Below the pieces are notes generated by a model. The model had not been told where the DNA came from, did no database searches, and saw only the letters and a program-made list of their open reading frames with translations. DNA of 64,000 nt from Symbiodinium kawagutii (taxonomy: Eukaryota > Sar > Dinophyceae > Suessiales > Symbiodiniaceae), in contig VSDK01000567.1 of the NCBI GenBank assembly GCA_009767595.1, positions 140,053 to 204,052 of the forward strand. Direction: 5' to 3'. A program made the position numbers and the translations under genes. Of this stretch, positions 61,001 to 64,000 are shown in pieces; position 1 is the stretch's first letter; each line of letters begins with the position of its first letter.

Positions 61001-63694
61001 CCCTTGATGGAATGGCTCGGTGGGATTCAGGTAGATGGAGGTAGATTCAGGTAGATTCAGGTAGATTGTAGACTCAGGTAGATGGATAGATAGATAGATA
61101 GATAGATAGATAGAGATAGAGATAGAGATAGAGATATAGATAGAGATTGAGATAGAGATAGATAAATAGCTGTGACTCCAATGCTTCAGACTAGGCTCAT
61201 AAACTGCCACCACACCAAGGATCAACCCACAGCAGGGCGTTGGGCAACCACTGCTTGTACTTCACATCTGGCGCCGCACGATTCCCATAGGATAACGACA
61301 AAAGCTCAGCATCCACAAACACCGCCTGTCAAAAAAATCTTCCGTATGACACACTCAAGAGACATCTATCCTCATGATTGGTCGTACAGGTGAAGTTGCC
61401 CGAGCAGGGGTCTAGTTGGTGCCTCAATCGCTTAGTAGATCCAGGAATTGACGGCCTTTTGACGTCCCAGCGACCGTCACAGCTTCCAGTAGCGCTAAAG
61501 CATAGGTCCAAGGGGTGCCCGATCCAATCACAGCAGTGCATGCGGCGAGACCTCAGCGTAGCAATGGGGATGTGGTAAATCCAACCCCCCCCAAAAAGCC
61601 TATAGGCGATCTCCACTGGAAGAGTCATTTAATGAGCCTAGTCTGTAGTAAACTGAAGTACTACATGAAGTAACAACTAGGCTCATGGAAGTAACTGAAG
61701 ATGACTAGTCTCAACTAGTTGTCGTTCACAGTGCGAGCCTGCAGCGAGAGCTGTAGCTCTCTGCGGAAAGACTTGCCTGCTGAGATTGGCCAGCAACAGC
61801 TGAGGCACTCCAATTGAGAGACATGCCCATATGAAGTGGGTTGTCACACTCTGATACACTTACCGGGAAGTGGAAAATCCCTCATGTCTAGCTGGTTCAC
61901 CTATATGAGTATATATAGTCTTTCGTAACTTCCGGGTAGTTTCACCAAAGGCTATCTCTGTTTCCTACCCAAGTGGCCATCATCAGTGATGTGTTCTGGT
62001 ACATCTATGGATATACTCCTGATTCGTCAAATTATGTGACGTTTTGGCTAGCCCCTTTCAGTCAACCGTTATTTGACCAATGATTATTTTTTTGTTCACC
62101 ATTGATTCAACTATTTGACCAATGAGAGTTATTTAGAAACATCCCAACATATCCACTAAAAAATGCTAGAAAAATGCTAGAAACATCTGAACATATCAAC
62201 ACACAAATGCTGACCTTATTTGACCAATGATAATTATATAGCTACTTAATCAACCGATCATTTGGGAAAAAAAAAGAGTTTGAAACCACCAGCCAGATGG
62301 CAGTGGGTCAAAACCCCGTACCCCTGGTTCCCCTATCATTTACCATTGTTTTCCCTATGAACTTGTTGGTGGAAATCCCCCATGAACATTGGTTGGTTAA
62401 TATTGACCCACAGCCAGATGATAATCATAGCTACTGAACCAACTGATGGCCTTTTGGAATCGCTCAGCAACCTACGGCGTTTCCAGGATCGTCAGGTGAC
62501 TCACTTCCAGGCCGCCAGCCGTGTCCACGTTCGATAACAGCTGAGCGGCCTCCTGAGCGGCGGAAATCTGTGGGAAACCCAGCAGACAAGCCCGGACAGC
62601 GCCCTGACAGCTGCTTGCAAGGTATAGGTTGGGTTATACCTCTGGAAAAAAAAACTTCCAACTGCTGGATTTAGAAAGGAAGGTTTATAGTGAGGTATAG
62701 CCCTACCAAAGAGCGGCCATTACAGTGCCAAAGAGGTTTTTAGTTTTAGCCCTTCCAAATATGGGTTGTACCTCCTCAAAAGGTATAGGTTGGCTGGCCA
62801 CTGGAATATGCAGCTGGTGAAGAAAACACAAGTCAATATAATGATTAATTACTGTAGTTCATGAATTACAATTAGCCATTGTTGTTTTTTCGATCGGACC
62901 AAAAACCGCGCAGAGGACACGTTATGTTTGGTGTACACAGAAAGCACGCTCAATGTTGATGCTACGTCATGCATTGGGGGCTTGGGTGGGGGTGAGGTGG
63001 GGGATGTTACATGCATCGGGGCTGGGGTGGGGTGTGGGGGGATGTTAACCTTTGTTGCACGCTTCGTCAAACTATCAATGAGCATTGAATAAGCAACTTC
63101 AACTATCATCCATCCTTTTACCTCCAAAAATCTTCAACTAATGTTGTATGAATATTACACTTCAGCTGATAAGCACTGCAAGTACTAACCATCAGATTCC
63201 ATCATCACTGGCAATCAGTATTTACAAGTAGTGCAAGCATTGCTGTTCATCAACATTAATGGTAGAACATCATCAACCTCTAACCACTAGCGATCAATAT
63301 TAGTTGGTCATTAGCTACTATTGACCACCATTCGTTGGTTATCAACAGCTGGATCTAACAACCAAGCAGCCATACAACTACACCCCTATGAGCAGAAACG
63401 CAAGTCACTTGCAAGAGATGTCACTCCAGCCATCCATCTTGGCCTTCTACGTCTGTGGATTTTGGGTGTCTAGCTGGCATTAAGTGCCGTGCAGTGCAAT
63501 GATCTCCCTCTCTCTCTATGCTGAACATCTGGTTGGCAACCAGGGCAACCCCAAGATGTTCGTACAACGGTCGGGTGCTTACAGCAGTCATGCACTTCCA
63601 TCCACCTTCCCTTCCGGCGATCCGAATCGGAATGACACTGTTCCAACGCGCAGGGTGGAAAAGGATCCGACCCATATGAAAGGCGCCAACACAC
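48981..63694 (-). CDS. Pentatricopeptide-repeat (PPR) protein gene, 11 exons recognised
   Basis: Covers the PPR exons below. PPR proteins are built of ~35-residue helix pairs and usually bind organelle RNA in a base-specific way. The units here follow the dinoflagellate pattern NVVxYSAxISACEKxxxWxxALxLLxEM. Units seen include TAVIGSGTPWTYALALLEA, TAVLTACDASWQAALSLLEA, VLSACDKSGQWQVAVALFS, SVISSC...WWFALALFEDA, SAVISACEKAAQWQQALRLL, TAAISACARAMRWEHAVVLF and SALTACEARKQW. Exons 4-10 chain in phase; exons 0-3 leave gaps, so some exons are missed. No start codon, transit peptide or stop was identified. The 3' end lies close to exon 1 of the HECT gene. Confidence 0.82.
49121..49157. repeat. 13-bp tandem repeat
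   Basis: TCCCAAGGGTG repeats about three times just right of PPR exon 10. Confidence 0.8.
49782..49879 (-). CDS. PPR exon 9
   Basis: 98 bp, frame NVVSATAAISACARAMRWEH...FSEMTSST; acceptor GAGAG, donor GTTGAG. Confidence 0.92.
50818..50940. mobile_element. Family D MITE, copy 2
   Basis: GTTACCCTCCGGTGATCTAA to TTAGATCACCGGAGTGTAAC; same internal GGAAAATCCACCAG. It lies against the 5' splice site of the intron after PPR exon 8. Confidence 0.85.
50947..51042 (-). CDS. PPR exon 8
   Basis: 96 bp, frame AVISACEKAAQWQQALRLLS...; a textbook dinoflagellate PPR unit. Acceptor TAAG, donor GTGATG. A family D MITE starts ~7 bp into the intron. Confidence 0.93.
52011..52112. mobile_element. Family A MITE, copy 13 (near consensus)
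   Basis: TTGGTTTCTCAAAATAGGGG to CTATTTTGAGAAATCACCA, flanked by CATG on both sides. Confidence 0.88.
52171..52244 (-). CDS. PPR exon 7
   Basis: 74 bp, frame NSGRWEAALHCLAELRHEAD...; acceptor CCAG, donor GTCACT. MITEs lie 43 bp upstream and 58 bp downstream. Confidence 0.88.
52284..52475. mobile_element. Family C MITE, copy 2 (long form)
   Basis: CTGGTTGGTGGTTGAACCAC to AAACCACAAACCAG, flanked by TGCA on both sides. Internally a second CTGGTTGGTGG at ~52370 suggests nesting. Confidence 0.78.
52829..53030. mobile_element. Two adjacent family A MITEs, copies 14 and 15
   Basis: The first (~52829-52924) ends CTGTTTTGAGAAACG; the second (~52931-53030) begins GCTTTTCTCAAAGTACGAG and keeps AATAAACCAACAGTA. 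The two lie in opposite orientation. Confidence 0.65.
53370..54480. repeat. 85-bp satellite, 13 units
   Basis: The string TGCCCCAAG recurs at 53421 and then every 85 bp to 54441. Units differ at a few positions (GACC/GAGC, GCAGT/GCATT). 85 is not a multiple of 3, so each strand's frame rotates through all three phases. It lies wholly within the intron between PPR exons 6 and 7. Confidence 0.95.
54653..54833 (-). CDS. PPR exon 6
   Basis: 181 bp, frame LFHPSTKDNIAFSSVISSCS... then WWFALALFEDA and NVVLYSALIHSY. Acceptor GAAG, donor GTTGTG. The 85-bp satellite begins ~170 bp downstream in the next intron. Confidence 0.85.
55712..55745 (-). CDS. PPR exon 5
   Basis: 34 bp, frame VLEEKQVQRDA; acceptor CCCAG, donor GTTGAA. 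Very small, but its phases fit both neighbours and its text fits the link between PPR helices. Confidence 0.7.
55797..55911. mobile_element. Family A MITE, copy 16
   Basis: GGGTGTTTCTCAAAATAGGG to TATTTTCAGAAACCACC, 52 bp upstream of PPR exon 5. Confidence 0.87.
56319..56605. repeat. 12/24-bp minisatellite open on both strands
   Basis: About 12 copies of a 24-bp unit made of two 12-bp halves. In-frame translations are GIAFGILS on plus and MPDRMPKA on minus. No sign that either is used. Confidence 0.92.
56624..56935. repeat. 160-bp tandem duplication with polypurine tails
   Basis: GGCAGGGAACACTGGGCGTGG begins at 56630 and again 160 bp later. Each copy ends in a GAGAGGA purine run (56714-56772 and 56874-56922). 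Confidence 0.9.
56979..57085. mobile_element. Family C MITE, copy 5
   Basis: ACTGGTTGGTGGTTTCAATC to GTTTGAAACCACCAGCCAG, near-complete inverted ends. Confidence 0.8.
57480..57590. mobile_element. Family A MITE, copy 17
   Basis: GGGGGTTCTTAAAATGAGGG to CCTATTTTGAGAAACCCTC. Confidence 0.78.
58570..58626 (-). CDS. PPR exon 4
   Basis: 57 bp, 19 codons, VLSACDKSGQWQVAVALFS; acceptor CTCAG, donor GTTCCA. Confidence 0.88.
60079..60154. mobile_element. Family C MITE, copy 6 (short)
   Basis: GATTGGTGGTTTCAATCCC to AAAATGAAACCACCAAGCAG. More partial ends occur at ~22365-22425, 58120-58144 and 62270-62296. Confidence 0.65.
60172..60303. mobile_element. Family B MITE, copy 7
   Basis: GGCTGTGGGTCAAAAGCC to AATATCGACCCATAGC. 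A further family B right end lies at ~60385-60415. Confidence 0.8.
60420..60845. repeat. ACCATAAACCAT-rich array left of PPR exon 3
   Basis: Degenerate repeats of TAGCTAGTAGCTTCATAA and CATAAACCATATTATCC. Confidence 0.78.
60860..60984 (-). CDS. PPR exon 3
   Basis: Frame EWRWSNDLILYTAVLTACDA...LLEAG, a good PPR unit. Acceptor TTCAG. The 3' border is uncertain: GTGACC at 60859, or GTGAAG slightly upstream. Confidence 0.82.
61025..61165. repeat. GATA/GATAGA microsatellite
   Basis: TAGATTCAGG repeats, then GATA repeats (61080-61115), then AGAGAT repeats. Confidence 0.93.
61475..61551 (-). CDS. PPR exon 2
   Basis: 77 bp, frame LAACTAVIGSGTPWTYALAL...; donor GTCGCT, phase 0 into exon 3, giving a ~32-residue repeat step. 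Confidence 0.75.
62297..62417. mobile_element. Family B MITE, copy 8
   Basis: GGCAGTGGGTCAAAACCCC to AATATTGACCCACAGCC, flanked by AGAT. It directly follows a family C end. Confidence 0.85.
62505..62610 (-). CDS. PPR exon 1
   Basis: 106 bp, frame CQGAVRACLLGFPQISAAQE...NVDTAGGLE; acceptor GCAG, canonical donor GTGAGT. The unit is degenerate (no W in the usual place). Confidence 0.65.
63583..63694 (-). CDS. PPR exon 0
   Basis: 112 bp, frame ...WNSVIPIRIAGREGGWKCMTA; acceptor ATAG, donor GTAAGC. The NSVI...GGW...A spacing is PPR-like. Confidence 0.6.
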
Positions 63695-63818
63695 CTATTG
63701 AAAAAAAACTACTACACCAATGATTTTTCTTTCGGCCTCCAAGATATGCACCTCCCTCCCAGGCCATGGTATATAACTCCAACACGACAATTCTTACAGC
63801 AAAGTCATGTTCCCCATC

Positions 63819-63886
63819 ATTGGTTTGAACATTGTATCCTTAGACATCAACGAATTCCTTCGAAAGGATACAATGTTCAAACCAAT
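63819..63886. repeat. Perfect 22-bp inverted repeat (hairpin)
   Basis: Arms 63819-63840 and 63865-63886 are exact reverse complements around a 24-base loop. Confidence 0.93.
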
Positions 63887-63914
63887 GGGGTTAAAACACA
63901 ATCAACTGAGTGAC

Positions 63915-63997
63915 CAAACCAATGGTTTGACTAAGATTTTATCCAATGATGGATAAAACCGATTGGTTAATGGTATCACCAATACACAATGGTGATA
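63915..63997. repeat. Three further hairpins in a row
   Basis: Arms CAAACC/GGTTTG at 63915-63929, TTTTATCCA/TGGATAAAA at 63937-63958 and TATCACCA/TGGTGATA at 63974-63997. Confidence 0.8.
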
Positions 63998-64000
63998 AAA

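Noticed and set aside
1-64000. Dinoflagellate spliced-leader sequence, tRNA or rRNA genes
   Set aside because: I looked for spliced-leader-like text and tRNA T-arm GTTCRANNC contexts by eye and saw none convincing.

Overview
This window looks like nuclear DNA of a dinoflagellate. The reasons are many very short exons (34-181 bp), introns that begin with GC (and once probably GA) as well as GT, tandem PPR units of the WQQALxLLxEM type, large low-complexity introns, and a one-ORF Ty1/copia element of dinoflagellate style. Every gene-like signal I could support is on the minus strand, so the window reads from right to left. I placed exons by hand from reading frame, splice sites and phase. No search was run.

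Layout from the 5' end (right) to the 3' end (left) of the minus strand: (1) 63.7-49.0 kb, a gene of pentatricopeptide-repeat (PPR) units, 11 exons recognised; five of its seven last exons' phases chain without a break, and the 85-bp satellite lies in one of its introns. (2) 48.35-26.8 kb, about 21 exons of one large protein with no domain I can name, whose phases also chain. (3) 26.1-1.3 kb, 14 or more exons of a HECT E3 ubiquitin ligase catalytic domain of the HUWE1/UPL kind, continuous in phase with block 2. The HECT C-lobe with the catalytic cysteine would lie beyond base 1.

Inside the HECT intron between 20.82 and 10.32 kb sits an apparently intact, recently inserted Ty1/copia retrotransposon (11,481-20,701), in the same orientation as the host gene. 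It has 104/114-bp LTRs, a 5-bp target duplication, a primer-binding site that matches the anticodon arm of a tRNA-Met, a polypurine tract and one uninterrupted 2,966-codon gag-pol ORF. Between protease and integrase the polyprotein carries a cytosine-C5 DNA methyltransferase-like domain, and after RNase H it has a hydrophobic/serine-rich tail. The element landed inside a ~110-bp MITE, which itself sits in the intron, so three insertion layers can be read.

The rest is intron: at least four families of short inverted-repeat elements (MITEs), often within 60 bp of an exon, and long degenerate arrays that are CAACCA/CCATCA-rich on one side of each exon and TGGTTG/TGATGG-rich on the other, so that each intron can fold back on itself. 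There are also microsatellites, an 85-bp satellite and several minisatellites. I saw no tRNA, rRNA, CRISPR or spliced-leader sequence.
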